Program-made: the position numbers and the translations under genes | Source of the DNA: a virus | DNA length: 24,545 nt | IMG/VR virus record: IMGVR_UViG_3300021185_000683 | Coordinates: 1 to 24,545 of that record | Reading direction: 5' to 3' (one strand) | Notes under the pieces: model-generated | Seen by the model: the letters and a program-made list of their open reading frames with translations, nothing else | What the model was told of the DNA's origin: nothing | The model's database searches: none | Shown: piece after piece, positions 16,974 to 24,384 of the stretch | Layout of the letters: every line of letters begins with the position of its first letter | Position numbering within the stretch: the first letter of the stretch is position 1

Positions 16974-17541
16974 CTTCAGCTTCCTCTTCCACGTTCATTC
17001 CCAGCATCTCAGCTTGAACATCACCTTCGGCAGGATCACCTAATAGATCTGCTTCGGGAGCCATTAGGCCTAAGTCGGCTTCCGGCTCCGCTTCTACCTC
17101 TTCAGGCTCTTCTTCTTCCATCTCAAGAGTACCATCCTCTTGAGCGTATCTAGCCATACGGTCTATGTGCTCTTTGGTTGGGATAATTTCGGTATCCTCA
17201 AAACCCATCTCGTAATCGATGCCTAACTGTACGCAGAATAGCTCAATAGACTTGGCCGTAGGTCCGGCCAGCAAAATACCAAAATCAATGCTAATTAACC
17301 CGTCCATTATAGAACGGGAGATAAACATATCAGTCATCGTGTTAATGGTTACGCCCGACGAAATAAGTGTCTCTAAGCCCGCCATAGTATGGGGCCGCTT
17401 AAATGTCTTATTGACGTACCGCATAAACTCGTCGGGATCGTCATACTCGGGAGGCCTGCGCCACGGGTGATTACGGGTATCTTCTAAGAAGTTTTCTCCC
17501 GGTAGAGGGCCATCTAAATTCTGCCTATCAATCAGCATCAA
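16960..17541 (-). CDS. structural or assembly protein with acidic tail, unknown
   Basis: This 193-residue protein overlaps the genes on both sides by 14 bases. The N-terminal part contains Pro/Arg-rich loops (HPWRRPPEYDDPDEF) and then helices with hydrophobic faces (about 55-110), ending in a PTKEHIDRMARYAQEDG stretch. From residue 140 the sequence is nearly all Glu, Asp, Ala, Leu and Pro. Acidic tails of this sort occur in small phage proteins that chaperone or connect virion components. I recognise no family. Its place before two large virion proteins suggests a role in particle assembly. Confidence 0.65.
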   Translation of the reverse strand: MMLIDRQNLDGPLPGENFLEDTRNHPWRRPPEYDDPDEFMRYVNKTFKRPHTMAGLETLISSGVTINTMTDMFISRSIMDGLISIDFGILLAGPTAKSIELFCVQLGIDYEMGFEDTEIIPTKEHIDRMARYAQEDGTLEMEEEEPEEVEAEPEADLGLMAPEADLLGDPAEGDVQAEMLGMNVEEEAEDELQ

Positions 17542-17734
17542 TTAGCTCCTCTTCATCTTCGTCAGTTCTCTCACCTTTATCGTCACCACGCATTTCAGAC
17601 TCTATTTCGTCCTCAAGGTTAGCAAAGTATTGGGGTGTGAATTTCATGTCAGGGAATTGTTCCATCAACTGTTCCGGGACCACGCCTGTGTAATAGGACT
17701 TAATAGATAGGCGTATAGCTTCTTCTAGGTTCAT
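17528..17734 (-). CDS. small acidic protein of unknown function
   Basis: This 68-residue protein is linked to its neighbours by a four-base overlap (ATGA) at the start and a 14-base overlap at the end. An N-terminal helix with Tyr residues is followed by FPDMKFTPQYFANLEDEIE and a run of Asp and Glu to the end. Like the next gene it is strongly acidic and lies among virion genes. I do not recognise a family. Confidence 0.65.
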   Translation of the reverse strand: MNLEEAIRLSIKSYYTGVVPEQLMEQFPDMKFTPQYFANLEDEIESEMRGDDKGERTDEDEEELIDAD

Positions 17735-19542
17735 TTTAACCTCGCATAATTAACTGTCAGGTAGCCGTTTGGATGCCTTGAAACAGCTTTAGGAAATTTC
17801 TTAATAGCCTCATCCGCCATTACGCCTACGTTTTTATCTTTGTATAATCCCAGACTTATCGCAGCCTCATTCCAATCCCATTTATACAGAGGCAGGCCAG
17901 AAGAATGCTCTCCTATCCTGCGGACATTGGACTTTAAGTTTGCGTCAGAGAAAGGAAGAAGAGCTGCAAGTGCAGAAGCACCCCCAGCCGAAGCTCCAAA
18001 CATACCACCAGTTCCAAACATACCACCCGCCACACTGCCAAGGACACTACCAACCGCACCAAACATGGCTGACTTCTTTTGTGCCTTAGCTTTCATAGCG
18101 GCCATCTGCATTTCCAACTTCATCTGCATTAGCTTGAGATCACGGTCTTTTTGACTCTCAATAGATTTAGCAAGGTAGCCAAACTGCATATCAGCCCGGT
18201 TCCATATGCGACTATGCTGTTCTGTTGTGACGCCTAGTATAGCCTTGCAATCAAACTGTGCTGCCTGAAACTGCATCTGGTTATTGGCAGTTTCTATAGC
18301 TCGACGGGCTGCTACATTGTCTTGATCAATCTGATACTGATGATCATTCTCGTACTTAAACATGGCCATTTCCAACTGAGCGTTAAATTGCTCCGTTGCA
18401 TTCTCAGCATTCATGTTCTGCAACTCCATCGCTTGAAGCTGCCCTTTGTTAAACATATCAATATTAGCGCCCATAGTGGTAAACCACTTGTCCCTATCTA
18501 GGGTGTTGGTGATATCAAAGCGCTTGGCTAAATTATCTTCTTTTGTATCTTCATAGACAGCTTGAAACCGCTGCTGGTTATTAATCATTCTAGCTTGCTG
18601 GGTGTTAGCTAGATTAGTCATATCAAACTGATTGAACGTCTTAGCATTCTGGACGCACTCGGTTACTTTAGCTTCTAGATTTGCTCCCTCAAATTTAGAC
18701 AGAATAAGAGATCTGTTGATGATAGACTGCTGTTTATTATCTAGCCCCTTCATCGCAATAGAGTTAAATATCTGAGCATCTTGTTGTGCGATAGGAAGCA
18801 TGGACTGCATAATTGCTAGACCCAACTTCTCAGTCATGACCGGGCCCATATCCGAGGTGCGGATGTTAAGCATAGCTTTTACGCTATTAGCTAAACCAGA
18901 TGCGTAGGCTGGGATCTTGGGGTTGCCTTCAGCGTCCACAAAGTCCTTCATCAAGACGTTGAGCTGGCCTTGAACAGTCTGCTTTGCGTCAGTGTAGTTG
19001 AACTGGCCCAGATTGTCGGCTGCCATCTTACCAGCCACGGTACTGGTATCGATTACAGTTGAGATATTCTGGCTGGCAAAATCACTATATGCGGAGTTAT
19101 TCTCCGCTGCTTCCATATCAATTAAATCATCATCAAGATTGACTAAGTTATTCGTAGTAGGATCTGCTGTAGCACCCACCATCTGAGTGCCGCTATCTTG
19201 AAGATTCTGCGTCATACTGGTGGAAGTGTAGCCAGTTGCACTGTTAGGCATATCCGGTATGTCGGCAGTAGATGCTGTGCCAGTTGTGGTAGTCACATTA
19301 AACTGATTAGTATCACCATAATCTACATCAGGACGCATCAGGCTGGGGTCATTGGGGTCCATTGTAGGGATGTTATCACCCATAGTAGCGCCAATGTTAT
19401 CTAGAAATGCTTCCGGGTTTCCTAAGATCTCACGGGACTTCTTCGCTATGTTAATGCCGCCTACTCGATTGGCACCACTAGAAGTCATGAAGCGATTTCC
19501 GCCCGAAGTTAAGCCTTTTGCTGATGTTACATCAATAGCCAT
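17731..19542 (-). CDS. virion protein with C-terminal peptidase S74-like (intramolecular chaperone) domain
   Basis: The last 72 of 603 residues match the S74 module found on phage fibres and some other virion proteins: SDANLKSNV, YKWDW, GVMADEA, NGYLTVNYARL. The Ser532 and Lys537 dyad, needed for self-cleavage in endosialidase-type chaperones, is present at the right spacing of five. Residues 1-190 are Thr/Asn/Asp-rich; 190-510 are Gln/Met/Asn-rich helices, then Gly-rich repeats with GGMFG twice. So this is not a beta-helical spike but a helical virion protein, perhaps an internal core or tail component. AAGGA precedes the start, which overlaps the Rz1-like gene by 11 bases. Whether the domain cleaves itself is unknown. 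Confidence 0.75.
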   Translation of the reverse strand: MAIDVTSAKGLTSGGNRFMTSSGANRVGGINIAKKSREILGNPEAFLDNIGATMGDNIPTMDPNDPSLMRPDVDYGDTNQFNVTTTTGTASTADIPDMPNSATGYTSTSMTQNLQDSGTQMVGATADPTTNNLVNLDDDLIDMEAAENNSAYSDFASQNISTVIDTSTVAGKMAADNLGQFNYTDAKQTVQGQLNVLMKDFVDAEGNPKIPAYASGLANSVKAMLNIRTSDMGPVMTEKLGLAIMQSMLPIAQQDAQIFNSIAMKGLDNKQQSIINRSLILSKFEGANLEAKVTECVQNAKTFNQFDMTNLANTQQARMINNQQRFQAVYEDTKEDNLAKRFDITNTLDRDKWFTTMGANIDMFNKGQLQAMELQNMNAENATEQFNAQLEMAMFKYENDHQYQIDQDNVAARRAIETANNQMQFQAAQFDCKAILGVTTEQHSRIWNRADMQFGYLAKSIESQKDRDLKLMQMKLEMQMAAMKAKAQKKSAMFGAVGSVLGSVAGGMFGTGGMFGASAGGASALAALLPFSDANLKSNVRRIGEHSSGLPLYKWDWNEAAISLGLYKDKNVGVMADEAIKKFPKAVSRHPNGYLTVNYARLK

Positions 19543-19786
19543 TTTTATCTCTTTCCTTCTGACAGGTTTTCACTTCATCCCGCAGCTTCACGTAATCAGA
19601 TACGACTGTAGGAAGGGCAGCATACCCGCCGGGTAGAACTTCAAGTTCCTTGGACAATGCCTCGTTAAATTCTTGGGAATACTGTTTTAGCGGGGGGCAA
19701 TAGACTTCTAATTTAGTTCTATAGACCGTCTCTGCGCAGCCTTGTAATAAGACCATCCCGGCTATTAACAGAAGTATCTTCGTCAT
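19532..19786 (-). CDS. outer-membrane spanin subunit, Rz1-like lipoprotein
   Basis: The 84-residue protein begins with MTKILLLIAGMVLLQGC, a short signal with lipobox LQGC whose Cys17 would be lipidated, leaving a 68-residue mature chain in the outer membrane. Pairing with Rz lets it fuse inner and outer membranes in the last step of lysis. The remainder (CPPLKQYSQEFNEAL, LPTVVSDYVKLRDEV) resembles Rz1 relatives of alphaproteobacterial phages and has more than the Pro-rich minimum. The frame is open further upstream to 19846, but that would bury the signal, so the ATG at 19786 is taken. The start lies inside the Rz-like gene in another frame (68-base overlap). Confidence 0.8.
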   Translation of the reverse strand: MTKILLLIAGMVLLQGCAETVYRTKLEVYCPPLKQYSQEFNEALSKELEVLPGGYAALPTVVSDYVKLRDEVKTCQKERDKNGY

Positions 19787-19961
19787 GTTCTGCCATCGCT
19801 TTATAAAAGTCTGAGGCCTTAGTCTGGGCCTGCAATTCGTCAGCAAGAACTTTACCTTTTTCTACCTTCTTCCCATCCCTGCGCCCTAAGACATAGAGAA
19901 TGGGAAGCAGTAGTGCTAAACCAGCAATTAGATAAAGTTTGATCTTGCTGAAGATAAACAT
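19719..19961 (-). CDS. inner-membrane spanin subunit, Rz-like
   Basis: The 80-residue protein has one N-terminal membrane segment (about residues 8-26, LYLIAGLALLLPILYVLG), then a charged periplasmic helix (KKVEKGKVLADELQAQTKASDF) and a basic end (ITRLRRDGL). That is the N-in, C-out form of Rz i-spanins. It follows the lysozyme directly with a one-base overlap (TGATG), and the Rz1-like lipoprotein gene starts inside it. At 80 residues it is shorter than lambda Rz (153), but similar to other short podovirus Rz proteins. Confidence 0.8.
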   Translation of the reverse strand: MFIFSKIKLYLIAGLALLLPILYVLGRRDGKKVEKGKVLADELQAQTKASDFYKAMAEHDEDTSVNSRDGLITRLRRDGL

Positions 19962-20689
19962 CAGTGGATGCCTTCTTTATTATCGTGCCAGCGGGCATAA
20001 GCTGCTAAAGCTATCCCACCAATCGCACACAGCAGGAACAGAGTCTTGAGCATAGGCGCATAAGAAACCAATCCTTGGATCTGCCCAGCGACTTCATTTA
20101 AGCCTGTCGCAGCTCCCGCAATGCCAGCCCCAGCCATCGTCTTCGATTTAACGAGTGACTTAGGTGCTTCCTGAGTAGGCTTCTGCACCATTAGGTCACC
20201 GCCATCAGAAGCTAGGATAGCATCCATCGAGAACAATGCACCTTCAGCAGCCCGGCGGCGTGTCAGGCCACGTAGAGGAGTTAGTTTACCATCTACTCGG
20301 GCCTTGTTCCATCTATTCAGTTGCTCTGGGATTTCATCGTACAGACCCTTGTTCAATTTCTTGAGCAAGGTGCTGGATTTGAAGTTACCTTCGCCTATGT
20401 TGAAAATCCACGAGGTCAAACTATCGTACTGATTTTGAGATAGAGGCACATGGACATAGCGGTGAATCGCCTTTGCGTGAGACTCAATATCTCTTGCTAA
20501 GAGGTCTTCTGCTTCGGCAGGGGTGATCTTCATTCCTGACCTTACACCCTTGCACGAGCCAAAACCTATGGTCCACTTTCCGGCGCTACAGCGGTAACTG
20601 TGGATCATGCCATCGGCACCGACTTTATGCAGCCCCTCAAACTTCTTAATTAGGTCTATGCCTGTCTGGCTTACGCTTGTTGGTATCAT
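19961..20689 (-). CDS. endolysin, GH24 lysozyme with C-terminal membrane segment
   Basis: The enzyme cuts the peptidoglycan glycan chain during lysis. Residues 10-155 match T4-like lysozymes: catalytic E18 (LIKKFEG), YRCSAGKWTIGFGS (32-45), TPAEAEDLLARDI, SWIFNIGEGNFKSSTL and the end RWNKARVDGK..LRGLTRRRAAE. At the Asp and Thr positions of the T4 triad it has C34 and C46. After a linker, residues 196-205 are Gly/Ala-rich and about 221-241 (MLKTLFLLCAIGGIALAAYAR) form a strong membrane segment ending in WHDNKEG. AGAGGTAA precedes the start. There is no N-terminal signal. No separate holin is visible nearby; the C-terminal anchor may replace or assist one. Confidence 0.9.
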   Translation of the reverse strand: MIPTSVSQTGIDLIKKFEGLHKVGADGMIHSYRCSAGKWTIGFGSCKGVRSGMKITPAEAEDLLARDIESHAKAIHRYVHVPLSQNQYDSLTSWIFNIGEGNFKSSTLLKKLNKGLYDEIPEQLNRWNKARVDGKLTPLRGLTRRRAAEGALFSMDAILASDGGDLMVQKPTQEAPKSLVKSKTMAGAGIAGAATGLNEVAGQIQGLVSYAPMLKTLFLLCAIGGIALAAYARWHDNKEGIH

Positions 20690-20698
20690 AAATTACCT

Positions 20699-22174
20699 CT
20701 AAGTTCGAGCATACGGACTACGATTAACAGGAGCTGTTAGTAGTCCGGTATCAGCGATAGAGCTGTCTGCGATTGAGCTCATCGAAGACATAATAGAGTT
20801 AATGTCATATCCGTTTTGTGATATACGAACTCCGGCTTCATCAAACTCAGAAACAATGAGATTACCGTTGCCATCAATGGCACGTTTTACCCGGTTACCC
20901 ATAGCATTCACATCGTCTGATATGAGCTTACCGCTATCGTCAAATGATGTAGTCATCGCAGTGAAGTTTGCCTTCATCTGATTATCAATAGCTGATGTCT
21001 CAGAGTTGATCAGAGACTCCATAGTGCCTAGACCTGTCATGAATTCATCACGGGCTGCGACTTGCTCTTCAGTAGTGGCATCAATGCCTGCGGACAGATC
21101 TCGTGCAGTGGCCCCTAAGTCGGCACTAACTCCAGCAAGCCCTGTAGTAAGAGCTGCATTTGTATCAGAGCCAGCAGACGTAATTGCTGCATCAAGATTT
21201 CTCTCTGCCTCATTTACTTCTTCGACGTTACGACCACCAGTTTCCTGAATATCTGTTCCAAGCTCTTCCTGAGTAATACCTAAAGCAGAAGCTAGGTCAT
21301 TACGGGCTCGGTTAGCTAAAGTAGTGTCAGCATTATAATCGCCTGTGAATGATGTGAAGTCACTCTGCAAGCCGCCTAGATCATCAGAAATACCTGTCTG
21401 TCCTTCGGACAATGTATTGAAGTATTCTGTGCCTTGAGTGTTACCTGTATCAACAGCATCTTGGATGTTACCTTGATTTGTACGCATATCCGTACCAAGA
21501 GTATCCAGTGTGTTTGTTGTCCGGTCATCAAGATCGCCAACTTGCTCTTTAATAGCAGTAGCGTTTGTTTCTTGGTTACCTGTAATAGTATCCGTATTGT
21601 CTCCCATCTGGCCAACTAGATCAGCAAAATACTTAGAGGCTTGTTCAGTAAGGTTACCCTCACTGTCAATTACCTGATCATTAATATCTGTGAATGCCCG
21701 GCCAAGATCTACGTCTTGGGTATCAATGCGATCACGAATATTAGATCGGGTGTCTGCGCCTTCGCCCGCAATGTCAGAAGTGAGATCAGCGAAGTTTTCA
21801 CCCGCATCAGAGTCTACGTCATCAAAGCGACGATCAATGCTTGTAAGTCCTCGGGTAAGATCCCCAGATATACCAGTAACATCAGTTCCTACATCACCAA
21901 TATCACCACTAAGGGCATCAAATTCACCTGTAATATTACTTTCAGATGTATCTATGCGAGAGATAGTGTCGCTAAGTGCATCATCAATGTCATCTTGAAT
22001 ATCAGCTTGATTACCAAAAGTAGTATCAAACTGCGGGTCACCGTATTCAGCAACGGCTGTTTTAATTTCTGCAAGTGATGGCCCGCTACTTCCACCGCCA
22101 CCAAAAGCAATTAATCCTGAGTTACGCATGTGGACATAGCGCATAGGACCAAATATGTGCATGATATTTTTCAT
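20699..22174 (-). CDS. Asp/Gly/Thr-rich coiled-coil virion protein
   Basis: This 491-residue protein starts after a GGAG nine bases upstream. The first 30 residues end in FGGGGSS, a flexible patch common near the N-termini of podovirus virion proteins. From about 59 to 420 the chain is a long run of Ile, Leu, Val and Phe at 3-4 spacing (a heptad pattern, clear from 80 to 120) with Asp, Gly, Thr, Asn and Glu between. It is very acidic, with few aromatics and no enzyme motif. A parallel coiled-coil fibre or needle-like component, located between the GNAT-like gene and the lysis cassette, is likely. I cannot tell if it lies inside the particle or outside. Confidence 0.6.
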   Translation of the reverse strand: MKNIMHIFGPMRYVHMRNSGLIAFGGGGSSGPSLAEIKTAVAEYGDPQFDTTFGNQADIQDDIDDALSDTISRIDTSESNITGEFDALSGDIGDVGTDVTGISGDLTRGLTSIDRRFDDVDSDAGENFADLTSDIAGEGADTRSNIRDRIDTQDVDLGRAFTDINDQVIDSEGNLTEQASKYFADLVGQMGDNTDTITGNQETNATAIKEQVGDLDDRTTNTLDTLGTDMRTNQGNIQDAVDTGNTQGTEYFNTLSEGQTGISDDLGGLQSDFTSFTGDYNADTTLANRARNDLASALGITQEELGTDIQETGGRNVEEVNEAERNLDAAITSAGSDTNAALTTGLAGVSADLGATARDLSAGIDATTEEQVAARDEFMTGLGTMESLINSETSAIDNQMKANFTAMTTSFDDSGKLISDDVNAMGNRVKRAIDGNGNLIVSEFDEAGVRISQNGYDINSIMSSMSSIADSSIADTGLLTAPVNRSPYART

Positions 22175-22177
22175 GTC

Positions 22178-22627
22178 TTAGATCTCCATGTTATATACAT
22201 GATACAGAGGCTCATAGCTATGTCCCGTATCGTTGGTTAAGTGCCGAAGCCGCCGTTGCCAGCCTTTCCGACCCCAGATTTGAATCGAACTACACCTGTT
22301 ATCCTGTGCAAATTTTATTAGGGTATCGTGGTGTGCAGTCCATGCGTCCCATCCTTCGACAGAGCCGCCGCAAGTCTGGATCAACATTGTTTTACGTCTG
22401 GTTTGTTCAATAAACCGGGTGACGATTACCGAGGCTACGTTGTTATTCTGATCAACTGTGAGCCAAATATGTGCTTTTCCTACCATAGCCAGCAAGGCTA
22501 TATCGAAGGAGGTCATCTCTCCCGCAGAATGCTCATTAGCTGACTCAATATGAGGCTTGAGGATCTGCCACTTTTCAAGAATGTCTTGGGGTTTTAGGAG
22601 TGATGACCGATATTCATTCTCGATCAT
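22178..22627 (-). CDS. GNAT-like phage protein
   Basis: The 149-residue protein ends three bases before the coiled-coil gene. It looks like a short GNAT acetyltransferase: an N-terminal helical part, a strand with WLTVDQNNNVASVIVTRFIE, a hairpin RKTMLIQTCGGSVEG, a helix (LIKFAQDNRCSSIQIWGRKGWQRRL, interrupted here) and a final strand. The 'I-x-GRxGWxRxL' block is typical of small phage GNAT relatives near tail genes. The acetyl-CoA loop (Q/RxxGxG/A) is not obvious, so enzymatic activity is uncertain. No ribosome site precedes the ATG; two sigma70-like promoters do, the nearer only four bases away, so a leaderless message is possible. Confidence 0.65.
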   Translation of the reverse strand: MIENEYRSSLLKPQDILEKWQILKPHIESANEHSAGEMTSFDIALLAMVGKAHIWLTVDQNNNVASVIVTRFIEQTRRKTMLIQTCGGSVEGWDAWTAHHDTLIKFAQDNRCSSIQIWGRKGWQRRLRHLTNDTGHSYEPLYHVYNMEI

Positions 22628-22631
22628 CTAT

Positions 22632-22661
22632 ATTATACCGCATTTTATGCCACTAAGGCAA
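22632..22661 (-). promoter_or_regulatory. sigma70-like promoter P2 (near)
   Basis: On the minus strand TTGCCT (22661-22656) and a perfect TATAAT (22637-22632) are 18 bases apart. Transcription would start at or a few bases from the ATG of the GNAT-like gene (22627). Confidence 0.6.
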
Positions 22662-22671
22662 CATAAGGTGC

Positions 22672-22700
22672 ATTATAGACACTTAACTAAGTGTTGGCAA
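22672..22700 (-). promoter_or_regulatory. sigma70-like promoter P1 (far), near consensus
   Basis: On the minus strand TTGCCA (22700-22695) and a perfect TATAAT (22677-22672) are separated by exactly 17 bases. The start would be near 22665, giving a leader of about 40 bases before the GNAT-like gene. It lies in the only sizeable gap (78 bases) of this part of the late arm. Confidence 0.75.
22679..22694. promoter_or_regulatory. 16-bp palindrome filling the P1 spacer; candidate operator
   Basis: ACACTTA-gt-TAAGTGT (minus strand reading) has two perfect seven-base arms and occupies 16 of the 17 bases between -35 and -10. A dimeric DNA-binding protein sitting here would block RNA polymerase, as in many repressor/operator pairs. 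The two-base centre makes a stable RNA hairpin unlikely, and no T-tract follows, so a DNA site is the better reading. Confidence 0.6.
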
Positions 22701-22705
22701 GTAGT

Positions 22706-23239
22706 TTATGCCGACGCTACTACTTCTTCAGGTGTAGTATCTACAGTAGCCTGTGCCGCTGTTCGTTCTTCTACATCCGCCGTAATCAGAGGGTTCTCAA
22801 TCGTTTCCTCTGTAGGCTCTGCCTCAATATCATCTGAGTACACCAACCGTGTGACTGTAGGCTCAACAGGTTCAATGGCTGTCTGCACGATGACTTCCAT
22901 CATCACATCTTCCATCTCTTCTGTCTCTTCACTCCAGACCTGCTCACCAGTAGGCTGCATTTCCCGTACTTCTGCACGACCATCTGCAACGATGTATTGT
23001 GCTAGTCTGGCCACTGCTACACGGTAGTCTGCCAGTTGTTGAGCAAACAGTTTAGCGTCTGCCGCTGCTTGTAGGTCTGCTGGAATATCACCGTCAAAGC
23101 AGTCTGCGCCTTGTTCAATGATTGCGTCTAGCACTTCCTGATAGTGGCGGTTTGCAGGGTCTATGGGGATGTAAAGGTTATCGGTTGAGCAATAGATGAT
23201 GCTGCCGCCGCCTACCTCTGAGGTGTTGATATTATACAT
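22706..23239 (-). CDS. probable tail-fibre assembly or accessory protein
   Basis: The 177-residue protein follows the fibre gene, with GGAG of that gene's last codons as ribosome site. The N-terminus (MYNINTSEVGGGSIIYCS, then IPIDPANRHYQEVLDAI) resembles the short proteins encoded after phage fibre genes that act as fibre chaperones: a small beta part, a 'DPxNRxYQE' helix, and a helical middle (LQAAADAKLFAQQLADYRVAV). The last 80 residues are acidic, rich in Glu, Val and Thr, with repeated EEVV/EEME-like blocks. The function is assumed from position and general form. Confidence 0.55.
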   Translation of the reverse strand: MYNINTSEVGGGSIIYCSTDNLYIPIDPANRHYQEVLDAIIEQGADCFDGDIPADLQAAADAKLFAQQLADYRVAVARLAQYIVADGRAEVREMQPTGEQVWSEETEEMEDVMMEVIVQTAIEPVEPTVTRLVYSDDIEAEPTEETIENPLITADVEERTAAQATVDTTPEEVVASA

Positions 23240-23241
23240 GA

Positions 23242-24381
23242 TTATAACTCCGCATCTACGAGCATAGTGAAAGCTGTCTGTAACCTGTACCAGCCAGAGT
23301 CTCCCGCTGTGGCACCACTGGTATTAAATTTAACCTCTACTGAAGAAGGGCTGGAGTTGATAAGGCCTGTGGTTGATGGATTGAAATTTGTACCCCCAGT
23401 AAAAAGCCTAACGGCATTTCCATCAGTAATCACAGCCGTAGGCGTTGCTCTCATAGTTACAGGTAACTGTATAGGAGCATAGGCAGAGCTAGCAGTGTAG
23501 CTATGATACATACCAAACCCAGCTTCTACGCCTGTGCGTATTTTTTGTAAAAAGCGTTGGCACAAAGCCAGTTCTTCACCGTAGCTTCGGTGTTCAAAGG
23601 GGGTGGCTACCTTGCCTAGTTCTAGTTGAACACCTGCTATCTGAACGTAATTGTCGGTACTGCTACTAAGGTTTGGGATGTCAGAGTTTACTCTGGCAGG
23701 ATTGGATGCCCCTGACCAAGCGTCTGAATTTAATGAACCCGATTTAAAGGATGATGAGGCTGAAAACCACATAAACAGATATAGCCCTAGCGAACTGTTA
23801 CTACTAAAACCGTGTGAAGTATCGGGAGGGTATGTGATAGTCTTATATTCCCACACCCCAGAATTATTTACTGTGTATGTTTTTGATATTTGCTGGTCTG
23901 TTCCAGTGGGGTTATAGAGTTCAGCGGTAAATGTACCTGTCTGGTGTGATTTAATCCAAAAGGAAAGAGTGAGGTGTTTGGCGTTATTTGTTCCAAATCC
24001 TGTCTGCACAAGGTCATAGCCCTCGAGCCGCTGCTCAAATATAGTAGTGGTGTGACCAGCCGTAGCTGTGCAATCTGCTTTCATTGAAAAGCTATAGCCA
24101 TCAGGTGCATCGGTAGATTGGCTAAAAGTGTAACGGGAGGGCATATTATTCTTCCACCTATCCACCGTAGAATAATTAGTCGCAGTAGATGATGTACTCC
24201 TCTGTGCGATCATAAAGTCACCATTATACAGCAAATTCTTACGTCCAGCACCTATAAGCTGAAACTGTTCCTGTGGTGTCTCAGCACGAAGCATAGCCTG
24301 TCCAGCTATGCCTGTGGGTTTCTTTAGATCAGCCAGTTCCTCACGAACATTTATGGCTGGTTTGCTTACTTTAACTGTCAT
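23242..24381 (-). CDS. tail fibre / receptor-binding protein with carbohydrate-binding-like module
   Basis: The 379-residue protein has AGAGGA before its ATG and starts three bases after the stop of the preceding gene. Residues 1-45 form a short helical linker (INVREELADLKKP, ETPQEQFQLIGAG). NLLYNGDFMIAQR at 49-61 opens a beta-rich module containing LTLSFWIKS and GVWEYKTITY, typical of carbohydrate-binding jelly-roll domains. It closes with VQIAGVQLELGKVATPFEHRSY, a phrase found in many marine phage fibre proteins, followed by LCQRFLQK. The C-terminal 100 residues are Ser/Thr/Gly-rich strands that could form the tip. It likely recognises host surface glycans. Confidence 0.75.
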   Translation of the reverse strand: MTVKVSKPAINVREELADLKKPTGIAGQAMLRAETPQEQFQLIGAGRKNLLYNGDFMIAQRSTSSTATNYSTVDRWKNNMPSRYTFSQSTDAPDGYSFSMKADCTATAGHTTTIFEQRLEGYDLVQTGFGTNNAKHLTLSFWIKSHQTGTFTAELYNPTGTDQQISKTYTVNNSGVWEYKTITYPPDTSHGFSSNSSLGLYLFMWFSASSSFKSGSLNSDAWSGASNPARVNSDIPNLSSSTDNYVQIAGVQLELGKVATPFEHRSYGEELALCQRFLQKIRTGVEAGFGMYHSYTASSAYAPIQLPVTMRATPTAVITDGNAVRLFTGGTNFNPSTTGLINSSPSSVEVKFNTSGATAGDSGWYRLQTAFTMLVDAEL

Positions 24382-24384
24382 GCT

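Noticed and set aside
21641-22078. 145-residue plus-strand frame opposite the coiled-coil gene
   Set aside because: It is antisense to a long real gene; its open frame and odd Ile/Thr/Cys composition follow from the repetitive codons on the other strand, and no ribosome site or motif supports it.
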